From positions 74,183,589 through 74,247,588 of the forward strand of contig OZ021733.1 in NCBI GenBank assembly GCA_963978545.1: a DNA stretch of 64,000 bases, written 5' to 3'. Source of the DNA: Linyphia triangularis (Eukaryota > Arthropoda > Arachnida > Araneae > Linyphiidae). The stretch's first letter is position 1, and every line of letters begins with the position of its first letter. Below the pieces are notes generated by a model. The model was not told the origin of the DNA. It saw only the letters and a list, made by a program, of their open reading frames with translations, and searched no databases. This document shows, one piece after another, positions 24,501 to 35,842 of this stretch. A program made the translations under genes and the position numbers.

Positions 24501-26520
24501 TGAAAAAATCACTTTTCCAAAAAATGGCTCAAAATGCTTCCAGATTTTGGTTTTAAAATAGAAATATGATTTGCAGTCACTTTATTTCAAATCTGCCCAA
24601 AAAAGGACCCTTAATTCAGTTTATAGCCCAAAATGTAGGTAAAATTCAGAAATTTTCAGTGTTTGAAATGCAGTCCTTTTTTGGGATCAACTTTCGACCG
24701 CCTTAATATTTAGTGGTTGTTAAGATTTTCGTTTTTAAGAATCTCCTATTAATGAACTTCAATGTTGCCAAGTTACAACATTGTGCTCCCAAAACTCTCT
24801 GTGTAAAAATTATGTATGTGTACCACTGAAAAAAACAACTTTGCAAATTTTGACCCCCTTAATATTTTGTGGTTGTTAAGATTTTCGTTTTTAAGAATCT
24901 CCTATAGAAGACCTTAAATGTGGCCAAGTTACAATACTGTGCTCCAAATACACTATGAGTAAAAATTCAAAAACTGTAAAATCAATGTATTTTCAAAGGG
25001 AAATTTTGAACTTTGAAAATAGTGGCTCAAATGCTACCAAATTTTTTTTGGGGACCTGAAATATGTTTTATATTCATATTCTGTCCAAATGTGACTGAAA
25101 AAATAATTTTTTGAATTTTCAAATTTTTCGAAATTTTTCAAACGGGTTAGCCTTAGGAAATTTTATGAAAAAATCACTTTTCCAAAAAATGGCTCAAAAT
25201 GCTTCCAGATTTTGGTTTTAAAATAGAAATATGATTTGCAGTCACTTTATTTCAAATCTGCCCAAAAAAGGACCCTTAATTCAGTTTATAGCCCAAAATG
25301 TAGGTAAAATTCAGAAATTTTCAGTGTTTGAAATGCAGTCCTTTTTTGGGATCAACTTTCGACCCCCTTAATATTTAGTGGTTGTTAAGATTTTCGTTTT
25401 TAAGAATCTCCTATTAATGAACTTCAATGTTGCCAAGTTACAACATTGTGCTCCCAAAACTCTCTGTGTAAAAATTATGTATGTGTACCACTGAAAAAAA
25501 CAACTTTGCAAATTTTGACCCCCTTAATATTTTGTGGTTGTTAAGATTTTCGTTTTTAAGAATCTCCTATAGAAGACCTTAAATGTGGCCAAGTTACAAT
25601 ACTGTGCTCCAAATACACTATGAGTAAAAATTCAAAAACTGTAAAATCAATGTATTTTCAAAGGGAAATTTTGAACTTTTAAAATAGTGGCTCAAATGCT
25701 ACCAAATTTTTTTTGGGGACCTGAAATATGTTTTATATTCATATTCTGTCCAAATGTGACTGAAAAAATAATTTTTTGAATTTTCAAATTTTTCGAAATT
25801 TTTCAAAGGGGTTAGCCTTAGGAAATTTTATGAAAAAATCACTTTTCCAAAAAATGACTCAAAATGCTTCCAGATTTTGGTTTTAAAATAGAAATATGAT
25901 TTGCAGTCACTTTATTTCAAATCTGCCCAAAAAAGGACCCTTTAATTCAGTTTATAGCCCAAAATGTAGGTAAAATTCAGAAATTTTCAGTGTTTGAAAT
26001 GCAGTCCTTTTTTGGGATAAACTTTCGACCACCTTAATATTTAGTGGTTGTTAAGATTTTCATTTTTAAGAATCTCCTATTAATGAACTTCAATGTGGCC
26101 AAGTCACAACATTGTGCTCCCAAAACTCTCTGTGTAAAAATTATGTATGTGTACCACTGAAAAAAACAACTTTGCAAATTTTGACCCCCTTAATATTTTG
26201 TGGTTGTTAAGATTTTCGTTTTTAAGAATCTCCTATAGAAGACCTTAAATGTGGCCAAGTTACAATACTGTGCTCCAAATACACTATGAGTAAAAATTAA
26301 AAAACTGTAAAATCAATGTATTTTCAAAGGGAAATTTTGAACTTTGAAAATAGTGGCTCAAATGCTACCAAATTTTTTTTGGGGACCTGAAATATGTTTT
26401 ATATTTATATTCTGTCCAAATGTGACTGAAAAAATAATTTTTTGAATTTTCAAATTTTTCGAAATTTTTCAAAGGGGTTAGCCTTAGGAAATTTTATGAA
26501 AAAATCACTTTTCCAAAAAA
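18549..26520 (+). repeat. 12-unit B sub-block (7,972 bp)
   Basis: It has twelve B units. The first eight starts equal those of 11242-18548 plus 7,307; after the unit at 23860 the offset is 7,972, showing one additional unit. The two units starting tgactc (23194 and 25855) carry gggataaac, cgaccacc and taaaaattaaaa together. The whole sub-block reappears at 41006-48977 at an offset of 22,457. Its first unit is a junction monomer with aacttatatg (18778), unlike 11242 and 41006. Confidence 0.9.
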
Positions 26521-29181
26521 TGGCTCAAAATGCTTCCAGATTTTGGTTTTAAAATAGAAATATGATTTGCAGTCACTTTATTTCAAATCTGCCCAAAAAA
26601 GGACCCTTAATTCAGTTTATAGCCCAAAATGTAGGTAAAATTCAGAAATTTTCAGTGTTTGAAATGCAGTCCTTTTTTGGGATCAACTTTCGACCCCCTT
26701 AATATTTAGTGGTTGTTAAGATTTTCGTTTTTAAGAATCTCCTATTAATGAACTTATATGTTGCCAAGTTACAACATTGTGCTCCCAAAACTCTCTGTGT
26801 AAAAATTATGTATGTGTACCACTGAAAAAAACAACTTTGCAAATTTTGACCCCCTTAATATTTTGTGGTTGTTAAGATTTTCGTTTTTAAGAATCTCCTA
26901 TAGAAGACCTTAAATGTGGCCAAGTTACAATACTGTGCTCCAAATACACTATGAGTAAAAATTCAAAAACTGTAAAATCAATGTATTTTCAAAGGGAAAT
27001 TTTGAACTTTGAAAATAGTGGCTCAAATGCTACCAAATTTTTTTTGGGGACCTGAAATATGTTTTATATTTATATTCTGTCCAAATGTGACTGAAAAAAT
27101 AATTTTTTGAATTTTCAAATTTTTCGAAATTTTTCAAAGGGGTTAGCCTTAGGAAATTTTATGAAAAAATCACTTTTCCAAAAAATGGCTCAAAATGCTT
27201 CCAGATTTTGGTTTTAAAATAGAAATATGATTTGCAGTCACTTTATTTCAAATCTGCCCAAAAAAGGACCCTTAATTCAGTTTATAGCCCAAAATGTAGG
27301 TAAAATTCAGAAATTTTCAGTGTTTGAAATGCAGTCCTTTTTTGGGATCAACTTTCGACCCCCTTAATATTTAGTGGTTGTTAAGATTTTCGTTTTTAAG
27401 AATCTCCTATTAATGAACTTCAATGTTGCCAAGTTACAACATTGTGCTCCCAAAACTCTCTGTGTAAAAATTATGTATGTGTACCACTGAAAAAAACAAC
27501 TTTGCAAATTTTGACCCCCTTAATATTTTGTGGTTGTTAAGATTTTCGTTTTTAAGAATCTCCTATAGAAGACCTTAAATGTGGCCAAGTTACAATACTG
27601 TGCTCCAAATACACTATGAGTAAAAATTCAAAAACTGTAAAATCAATGTATTTTCAAAGGGAAATTTTGAACTTTTAAAATAGTGGCTCAAATGCTACCA
27701 AATTTTTTTTGGGGACCTGAAATATGTTTTATATTCATATTCTGTCCAAATGTGACTGAAAAAATAATTTTTTGAATTTTCAAATTTTTCGAAATTTTTC
27801 AAAGGGGTTAGCCTTAGGAAATTTTATGAATAAATCACTTTTCCAAAAAATGGCTCAAAATGCTTCCAGATTTTGGTTTTAAAATAGAAATATGATTTGC
27901 AGTCACTTTATTTCAAATCTGCCCAAAAAAGGACCCTTAATTCAGTTTATAGCCCAAAATGTAGGTAAAATTCAGAAATTTTCAGTGTTTGAAATGCAGT
28001 CCTTTTTTGGGATCAACTTTCGACCCCCTTAATATTTAGTGGTTGTTAAGATTTTCGTTTTTAAGAATCTCCTATTAATGAACTTCAATGTTGCCAAGTT
28101 ACAACATTGTGCTCCCAAAACTCTCTGTGTAAAAATTATGTATGTGTACCACTGAAAAAAACAACTTTGCAAATTTTGACCCCCTTAATATTTTGTGGTT
28201 GTTAAGATTTTCGTTTTTAAGAATCTCCTATAGAAGACCTTAAATGTGGCCAAGTTACAATACTGTGCTCAAAATACACTATGAGTAAAAATTCAAAAAC
28301 TGTAAAATCAATGTATTTTCAAAGGGAAATTTTGAACTTTGAAAATAGTGGCTCAAATGCTACCAAATTTTTTTTGGGGACCTGAAATATGTTTTATATT
28401 CATATTCTGTCCAAATGTGACTGAAAAAATAATTTTTTGAATTTTCAAATTTTTCGAAATTTTTCAAAGGGGTTAGCCTTAGGAAATTTTATGAAAAAAT
28501 CACTTTTCCAAAAAATGGCTCAAAATGCTTCCAGATTTTGGTTTTAAAATAGAAATATGATTTGCAGTCACTTTATTTCAAATCTGCCCAAAAAAGGACC
28601 CTTTAATTCAGTTTATAGCCCAAAATGTAGGTAAAATTCAGAAATTTTCAGTGTTTGAAATGCAGTCCTTTTTTGGGATAAACTTTCGACCCCCTTAATA
28701 TTTAGTGGTTGTTAAGATTTTCATTTTTAAGAATCTCCTATTAATGAACTTCAATGTGGCCAAGTCACAACACTGTGCTCCCAAAACTCTCTGTGTAAAA
28801 ATTATGTATGTGTACCACTGAAAAAAACAACTTTGCAAATTTTGACCCCCTTAATATTTTGTGGTTGTTAAGATTTTCGTTTTTAAGAATCTCCTATAGA
28901 AGACCTTAAATGTGGCCAAGTTACAATACTGTGCTCAAAATACACTATGAGTAAAAATTCAAAAACTGTAAAATCAATGTATTTTCAAAGGGAAATTTTG
29001 AACTTTGAAAATAGTGGCTCAAATGCTACCAAATTTTTTTTGGGGACCTGAAATATGTTTTATATTCATATTCTGTCCAAATGTGACTGAAAAAATAATT
29101 TTTTGAATTTTCAAATTTTTCGAAATTTTTCAAAGGGGTTAGCCTTAGGAAATTTTATGAAAAAATCACTTTTCCAAAAAA
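26521..29181 (+). repeat. 4-unit B sub-block (2,661 bp), first copy
   Basis: Units are at 26521, 27186, 27851 and 28516. Marks are aacttatatg in the first unit and gaataaatcac just before the third. Both return 2,661 bp later, so the four units were duplicated as a block. The same pair of blocks exists at 48978 and 51639 in mega-unit 2, so the duplication is older than the mega-unit copy. Confidence 0.91.
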
Positions 29182-31842
29182 TGGCTCAAAATGCTTCCAG
29201 ATTTTGGTTTTAAAATAGAAATATGATTTGCAGTCACTTTATTTCAAATCTGCCCAAAAAAGGACCCTTAATTCAGTTTATAGCCCAAAATGTAGGTAAA
29301 ATTCAGAAATTTTCAGTGTTTGAAATGCAGTCCTTTTTTGGGATCAACTTTCGACCCCCTTAATATTTAGTGGTTGTTAAGATTTTCGTTTTTAAGAATC
29401 TCCTATTAATGAACTTATATGTTGCCAAGTTACAACATTGTGCTCCCAAAACTCTCTGTGTAAAAATTATGTATGTGTACCACTGAAAAAAACAACTTTG
29501 CAAATTTTGACCCCCTTAATATTTTGTGGTTGTTAAGATTTTCGTTTTTAAGAATCTCCTATAGAAGACCTTAAATGTGGCCAAGTTACAATACTGTGCT
29601 CCAAATACACTATGAGTAAAAATTCAAAAACTGTAAAATCAATGTATTTTCAAAGGGAAATTTTGAACTTTGAAAATAGTGGCTCAAATGCTACCAAATT
29701 TTTTTTGGGGACCTGAAATATGTTTTATATTTATATTCTGTCCAAATGTGACTGAAAAAATAATTTTTTGAATTTTCAAATTTTTCGAAATTTTTCAAAG
29801 GGGTTAGCCTTAGGAAATTTTATGAAAAAATCACTTTTCCAAAAAATGGCTCAAAATGCTTCCAGATTTTGGTTTTAAAATAGAAATATGATTTGCAGTC
29901 ACTTTATTTCAAATCTGCCCAAAAAAGGACCCTTAATTCAGTTTATAGCCCAAAATGTAGGTAAAATTCAGAAATTTTCAGTGTTTGAAATGCAGTCCTT
30001 TTTTGGGATCAACTTTCGACCCCCTTAATATTTAGTGGTTGTTAAGATTTTCGTTTTTAAGAATCTCCTATTAATGAACTTCAATGTTGCCAAGTTACAA
30101 CATTGTGCTCCCAAAACTCTCTGTGTAAAAATTATGTATGTGTACCACTGAAAAAAACAACTTTGCAAATTTTGACCCCCTTAATATTTTGTGGTTGTTA
30201 AGATTTTCGTTTTTAAGAATCTCCTATAGAAGACCTTAAATGTGGCCAAGTTACAATACTGTGCTCCAAATACACTATGAGTAAAAATTCAAAAACTGTA
30301 AAATCAATGTATTTTCAAAGGGAAATTTTGAACTTTTAAAATAGTGGCTCAAATGCTACCAAATTTTTTTTGGGGACCTGAAATATGTTTTATATTCATA
30401 TTCTGTCCAAATGTGACTGAAAAAATAATTTTTTGAATTTTCAAATTTTTCGAAATTTTTCAAAGGGGTTAGCCTTAGGAAATTTTATGAATAAATCACT
30501 TTTCCAAAAAATGGCTCAAAATGCTTCCAGATTTTGGTTTTAAAATAGAAATATGATTTGCAGTCACTTTATTTCAAATCTGCCCAAAAAAGGACCCTTA
30601 ATTCAGTTTATAGCCCAAAATGTAGGTAAAATTCAGAAATTTTCAGTGTTTGAAATGCAGTCCTTTTTTGGGATCAACTTTCGACCCCCTTAATATTTAG
30701 TGGTTGTTAAGATTTTCGTTTTTAAGAATCTCCTATTAATGAACTTCAATGTTGCCAAGTTACAACATTGTGCTCCCAAAACTCTCTGTGTAAAAATTAT
30801 GTATGTGTACCACTGAAAAAAACAACTTTGCAAATTTTGACCCCCTTAATATTTTGTGGTTGTTAAGATTTTCGTTTTTAAGAATCTCCTATAGAAGACC
30901 TTAAATGTGGCCAAGTTACAATACTGTGCTCAAAATACACTATGAGTAAAAATTCAAAAACTGTAAAATCAATGTATTTTCAAAGGGAAATTTTGAACTT
31001 TGAAAATAGTGGCTCAAATGCTACCAAATTTTTTTTGGGGACCTGAAATATGTTTTATATTCATATTCTGTCCAAATGTGACTGAAAAAATAATTTTTTG
31101 AATTTTCAAATTTTTCGAAATTTTTCAAAGGGGTTAGCCTTAGGAAATTTTATGAAAAAATCACTTTTCCAAAAAATGGCTCAAAATGCTTCCAGATTTT
31201 GGTTTTAAAATAGAAATATGATTTGCAGTCACTTTATTTCAAATCTGCCCAAAAAAGGACCCTTTAATTCAGTTTATAGCCCAAAATGTAGGTAAAATTC
31301 AGAAATTTTCAGTGTTTGAAATGCAGTCCTTTTTTGGGATAAACTTTCGACGCCCTTAATATTTAGTGGTTGTTAAGATTTTCATTTTTAAGAATCTCCT
31401 ATTAATGAACTTCAATGTGGCCAAGTCACAACACTGTGCTCCCAAAACTCTCTGTGTAAAAATTATGTATGTGTACCACTGAAAAAAACAACTTTGCAAA
31501 TTTTGACCCCCTTAATATTTTGTGGTTGTTAAGATTTTCGTTTTTAAGAATCTCCTATAGAAGACCTTAAATGTGGCCAAGTTACAATACTGTGCTCAAA
31601 ATACACTATGAGTAAAAATTCAAAAACTGTAAAATTAATGTATTTTCAAAGGGAAATTTTGAACTTTGAAAATAGTGGCTCAAATGCTACCAAATTTTTT
31701 TTGGGGACCTGAAATATGTTTTATATTCATATTCTGTCCAAATGTGACTGAAAAAATAATTTTTTGAATTTTCAAATTTTTCGAAATTTTTCAAAGGGGT
31801 TAGCCTTAGGAAATTTTATGAAAAAAACACTTTTCCAAAAAA
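29182..31842 (+). repeat. 4-unit B sub-block (2,661 bp), second copy
   Basis: Units are at 29182, 29847, 30512 and 31177. It matches the previous block unit for unit, but the fourth unit has ctttcgacgccc (near 31346) and aaaattaatg (near 31632) where the first copy has cgaccccc and aaaatcaatg. Those two marks identify the unit that was later duplicated alone in mega-unit 2. Confidence 0.91.
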
Positions 31843-32010
31843 TGGCTCAAAATACTTCCAGATTTTTTTTGGGGACCTGAAATATGTTTTATATTTATAT
31901 TCTGTCCAAATGTGACTGAAAATATAATTTTTTGAATTTTCAAATTTTTCGAAATTTTTCAAAGGGGTTAGCCTTAGGAAATTTTATGAAAAAATCACTT
32001 TTCCAAAAAA
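31843..32010 (+). repeat. Truncated B unit, 168 bp
   Basis: The unit starts normally with tggctcaaaat but, after cttccagatttt, continues directly with ttttggggacc from the last segment of a B unit. About 498 bp is missing. The missing piece is exactly the distance between the two related segments tggctcaaaatgc and tggctcaaatgc in a normal B unit, so an exchange between them explains it. It is followed by gaaaatataatt (31923), a mark shared with the counterpart at 54966. Confidence 0.93.
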
Positions 32011-32593
32011 TGGTTCAAAATGCTTCCAGATTTTGGTTTTAAAATAGAAATATGATTTGCAGTCACTTTATTTCAAATCTGCCCAAAAAAGGACCCTTAA
32101 TTCAGTTTATAGCCCAAAATGTAGGTAAAATTCAGAAATTTTCAGTGTTTGAAATGCAGTCCTTTTTTGGGATCAACTTTCGACCCCCTTAATATTTAGT
32201 GGTTGTTAAGATTTTCGTTTTTAAGAATCTCCTATTAATGAACTTCAATGTTGCCAAGTTACAACATTGTGCTCCCAAAACTCTCTGTGTAAAAATTATG
32301 TATGTGTACCACTGAAAAAAACAACTTTGCAAATTTTGACCCCCTTAATATTTTGTGGTTGTTAAGATTTTCGTTTTTAAGAATCTCCTATAGAAGACCT
32401 TAAATGTGGCCAAGTTACAATACTGTGCTCCAAATACACTACGAGTAAAAATTCAAAAACTCCAAAATACAATCAATGTATTTTCAAAGGGAAATTTTGA
32501 ACTTTGAAAATAATGGCTCAAATGCTACCAAATTTTTTTTGGGGACCTGAAATATGTTTTATATTTATATTCTGTCCAAATGTGACTGAAAAA
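32011..32593 (+). repeat. Terminal B unit of long array 1 (boundary subtype)
   Basis: It starts with the variant tggttcaaaatgc and carries the boundary marks actacgag and ccaaaatacaatc before joining A block 1. Its A part is counted with the next block. The positional counterpart is 55134. Confidence 0.92.
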
Positions 32594-33230
32594 ATAATTT
32601 TTTGAATTTTCAAATTTTTCGAAATTTTTCAAAGGGGTTAGCCTTATGAAATTTTATGAAAAAATCCCTTTTCCAAAAAATAATTTTTTTGAATTTTCAA
32701 ATTTTTCAAAGGGGTTAGCCTTAGGAAATTTTATGAAAAAATCACTTTTCCAAAAAATAATTTTTTGAATTTTCAAATTTTTCGAAATTTTTCAAAGGGG
32801 TTAGTCTTAGGAAATTTTAGGAAAAAATCACTTTTCCAAAAAATAATTTTTTGAATTTTCAAATTTTTCAAAGGGTTAGCCTTAGGAAATTTTATGAAAA
32901 AATCACTTTTCCAAAAAATAATTTTTTCAATTTTCAAATTTTTCAAAGGGGTTAGTCTTAGGAAATTTTATGAAAAAATCACTTTTCCAAAAAAAAATTT
33001 TTGAATTTTCAAATTTTTCAAAGGGGTTAGCCTTAGGAAATTTTATGAAAAAATCACTTTTTCAAAAAATAATTTTTTGAATTTTCAAATTTTTCAAGGG
33101 GGTTAGCCTTAGGAAATTTTACGAAAAAATCACTTTTCCAAAAATAATTTTTTGAATTTTCAAATTTTTCGAAATTTTTCAAAGGGGTTAGACTTAGGAA
33201 ATTTTATGAAAAAATCACTTTTCCAAAAAA
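32594..33230 (+). repeat. A block 1, copy 3 (8 units)
   Basis: It has the same eight-unit order, 637 bp long because of one extra T in the second unit (taatttttttg near 32681). The sixth unit has nine As (ccaaaaaaaaattttt near 32991). Both marks recur in copy 5 (55717-56353), its positional counterpart. Confidence 0.9.
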
Positions 33231-34954
33231 TTTCTCAAAATGCTTCCAGATTTTGGTTTTAAAATAGAAATATAGTTTACAGTAACTTTTTATTAAATAT
33301 GCCCAAGAAAGGACCCTCAAATCGCTTTATAAACCAAGCTGTCGGTATAATTGAGAAAAATCCAAAATAACGCGTTAACACAGAAATGGAGACGTTTTTG
33401 AACGCAATTTTTGAAACTAGTTGGGAATTGTCCGAAATGCTTTAAAATTTTAGCTGTGACCTTAGAGTATGCTCAAAAGTTACTTTTTATCAAAACTGTT
33501 CAAGAAAGGACCCTTATATCGATTTATATCCCAAATTATCGGTAAAATTCAGAAAAATCCAAAATAACGCGTTAACACAGAAATAGAGACGATTTTGAAA
33601 GCAATTTTTAAAACTAGCTGGGAATTGTCCGAAATGCTTTGAAAATGATCAAAAGTAACTTTTTATAAAAACTGTCAAGAAAGGACCCTTAAATCGCTGT
33701 ATAGCCTAAACTGTCGGTAAAATTCAGAAAAATCCAAAATAACGCGTTAACACAGAAATAGAGACGATTTTGAACGATATTTTTCAAACTAGCTGGGAAT
33801 TGTCCGAAATGCTTTGAAAATGCTCAAGAGTTACTTTTTATCAAAACTGTCAAGAAAGGACCCTTAAATCGCTTTATAGCCCAAACTGTCGGTAAAATTC
33901 AGAAAAATCCAAAATAACGCGTTAACACAGAAATAGAGACGATTTTGAACGATATTTTTCAAACTAGCTGGGAATTGTCCGAAATGCTTTGAAAATGCTC
34001 AAGAGTTACTTTTTATCAAAACTGTCAAGAAAGGACCCTTAAATCGCTTTATAGCCCAAACTGTCGGTAAAATTCAGAAAAATCCAAAATAACGCGTTAA
34101 CACAGAAATAGAGACGATTTTGAAAGCAATTTTTAAAACTAGCTGGGAATTGTCCGAAATGCTTTGAAAATGCTCAAAAGTAACTTTTTATCAAAACTGT
34201 CAAGAAAGGACCCTTTAATCGCTTTATAGCCCAAACTGTTGGTAGAATTCCGAAAAATCCAAAATAACGCGTTAACACAGAAATAGAGACGGTTTTGAAC
34301 GCAATTTCTGAAACTAGCTGGGAATTGTCCGAAATGCTTTAAAATTTTAGCTGTGACCTAAGAGTATGCTTAAAAATTACTTTTTATCAAAACTGTTCAA
34401 GAAAGGACCCTTAAATCGATTTATAGCCTAAACTGTCGGTAAAATTCAGAAAAATCCAAAATAACGCGTTAACACAGAAATAGAGACGATTTTGAACGAT
34501 ATTTTTAAAACTAGCTGGGAAATGTCCGAAATGCTTTGAAAATGCTCAATAGTTACTTTTTATCAAAACTGTTCAAGAAAAGACCCTTAAATCGATTTAT
34601 AGCCCAATCTGTCGGGAAAATTCAGTAAAATCCAAAATAACGCGTTAGCACAGAAATAGAGACGGTTTTGAACGAAATTTTGGAATTTAGCTGGGAAATG
34701 TCCGAAAAGTGTCAAATTTAGCTGTTAACATAGGAGAATGCTTAAGAGTTACTTTTTATCAAAACTATCCAAGAAAGGTCCCTTAAATCGCTTTATAGCC
34801 CAAACTGTCGTTAAAATTCAAAAAAATCCAAAATAACGCGTTTGCTCAGAAATGGATACGATTTTGTACGAAATTTTGAAACTAGCTGGGAAATTTTAGT
34901 TGAAGACCTGAAATATGTTTTATATTCATATTCTGTTGAAATTTGACTGAAAAA
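33231..34954 (+). repeat. C block, copy 3 (9 units plus tail)
   Basis: It is 1,724 bp, with the same spacing of CGCG cores as copy 1. The first unit has taattgagaaaa near 33347 where copies 1, 2, 4 and 6 have taattcagaaaa; only copy 5 shares this. A private change, aatggatacg for aatggagacg, lies near 34851. Confidence 0.92.
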
Positions 34955-35842
34955 ATAATTTTTTGAATTTTCAAATTTTTCGAAATTTTTCAAAGGGGTT
35001 AGACTTAGGAAATTTTATGAAAAAATCACTTTTCCAAAAAATAATTTTTTGAATTTTCAAATTTTTCAAAGGGGTTAGCCTTAGGAAATTTTATGAAAAA
35101 ATCACTTTTTTAAAAAATAATTTTTTGAATTTTCAAATTTTTCGAAATTTTTCAAAGGGGTTAGTCTTAGGAAATTTTATGAAAAAATCACTTTTCCAAA
35201 AAATAATTTTTTGAATTTTCAAATTTTTCAAAGGGGTTAGCCTTAGGATATTTTATGAAAAAATCACTTTTCCAAAAAATAATTTTTTGAATTTTCAAAT
35301 TTTTCAAAGGGGTTAGCCTTAGGAAATTTTATGAAAAAATCACTTTTCCAAAAAATAATTTTTTGAATTTTCAAATTTTTCGAAATTTTTCAATGGGGTT
35401 AGTCTTAGGAAATTTTATGAAAAAATCACTTTTCCAAAAAATAATTTTTTGAATTTTCAAATTTTTCAAAGGGGTTAGCCTTAGGATATTTTATGAAAAA
35501 ATCACTTTTCCAAAAAATAATTTTTTGAATTTTCAAATTTTTCAAAGGGGTTAGCCTTAGGAAATTTTATGAAAAAATCACTTTTCCAAAAAATAATTTT
35601 TTGAATTTTCAAATTTTTCGAAATTTTTCAAAGGGGTTAGTCTTAGGAAATTTTATGAAAAAATCACTTTTCCAAAAAATAATTTTTTGAATTTTCAAAT
35701 TTTTCAAAGGGGGTTAGCCTTAGGAAATTTTATGAAAAAATCACTTTTCCAAAAAATAATTTTTTGAATTTTCAAATTTTTCGAAATTTTTCAAAGGGGT
35801 TAGCCTTAGGAAATTTTATGAAAAAATCACTTTTCCAAAAAA
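34955..35842 (+). repeat. A block 2, copy 3 (11 units)
   Basis: It is 888 bp, order L S L S S L S S L S L, with ggatatttt marks in the fourth and seventh units and an extra G in the tenth. No difference in order from copy 1 was seen. Confidence 0.91.

Larger units (their letters stand above)
11242..32593 (+). repeat. Long B array 1 (33 units)
   Basis: Unit starts are 11242, 11897, 12562, 13227, 13892, 14557, 15222, 15887, 16553, 17218, 17883, 18549, 19204, 19869, 20534, 21199, 21864, 22529, 23194, 23860, 24525, 25190, 25855, 26521, 27186, 27851, 28516, 29182, 29847, 30512, 31177, 31843 and 32011. Lengths are 665 or 666, except 655 for 11242 and 18549 (short A) and 168 for 31843. No A or C block interrupts it. 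Sub-blocks are described separately. Confidence 0.94.
6079..35842 (+). repeat. Mega-unit 1 (29,764 bp)
   Basis: This block holds a 5,163-bp higher-order unit (6079-11241), the 33-unit long B array (11242-32593) and a second A-C-A segment (32594-35842). Landmarks return exactly 29,764 bases later: B starts 6079 and 11242 reappear at 35843 and 41006, and the C/A junction near 10210 reappears near 39974. Position-specific variants also return. For example, ttttgcaaaaaa after the C block near 10431 is found only there and near 40194. The length is therefore a true period and not a coincidence of smaller repeats. Confidence 0.93.

Noticed and set aside
27820..27850. Polyadenylation signal AATAAA created by gaataaatcac
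   Set aside because: It is a single-base variant of the A unit seen in four equivalent positions (near 27829, 30490, 50286 and 52947) and no transcript unit precedes it.
11242..32593. Possible ribosomal intergenic spacer or rDNA-related repeat
   Set aside because: Although spacer repeats can be regular, no rRNA coding sequence or conserved rRNA motif is found on either strand.
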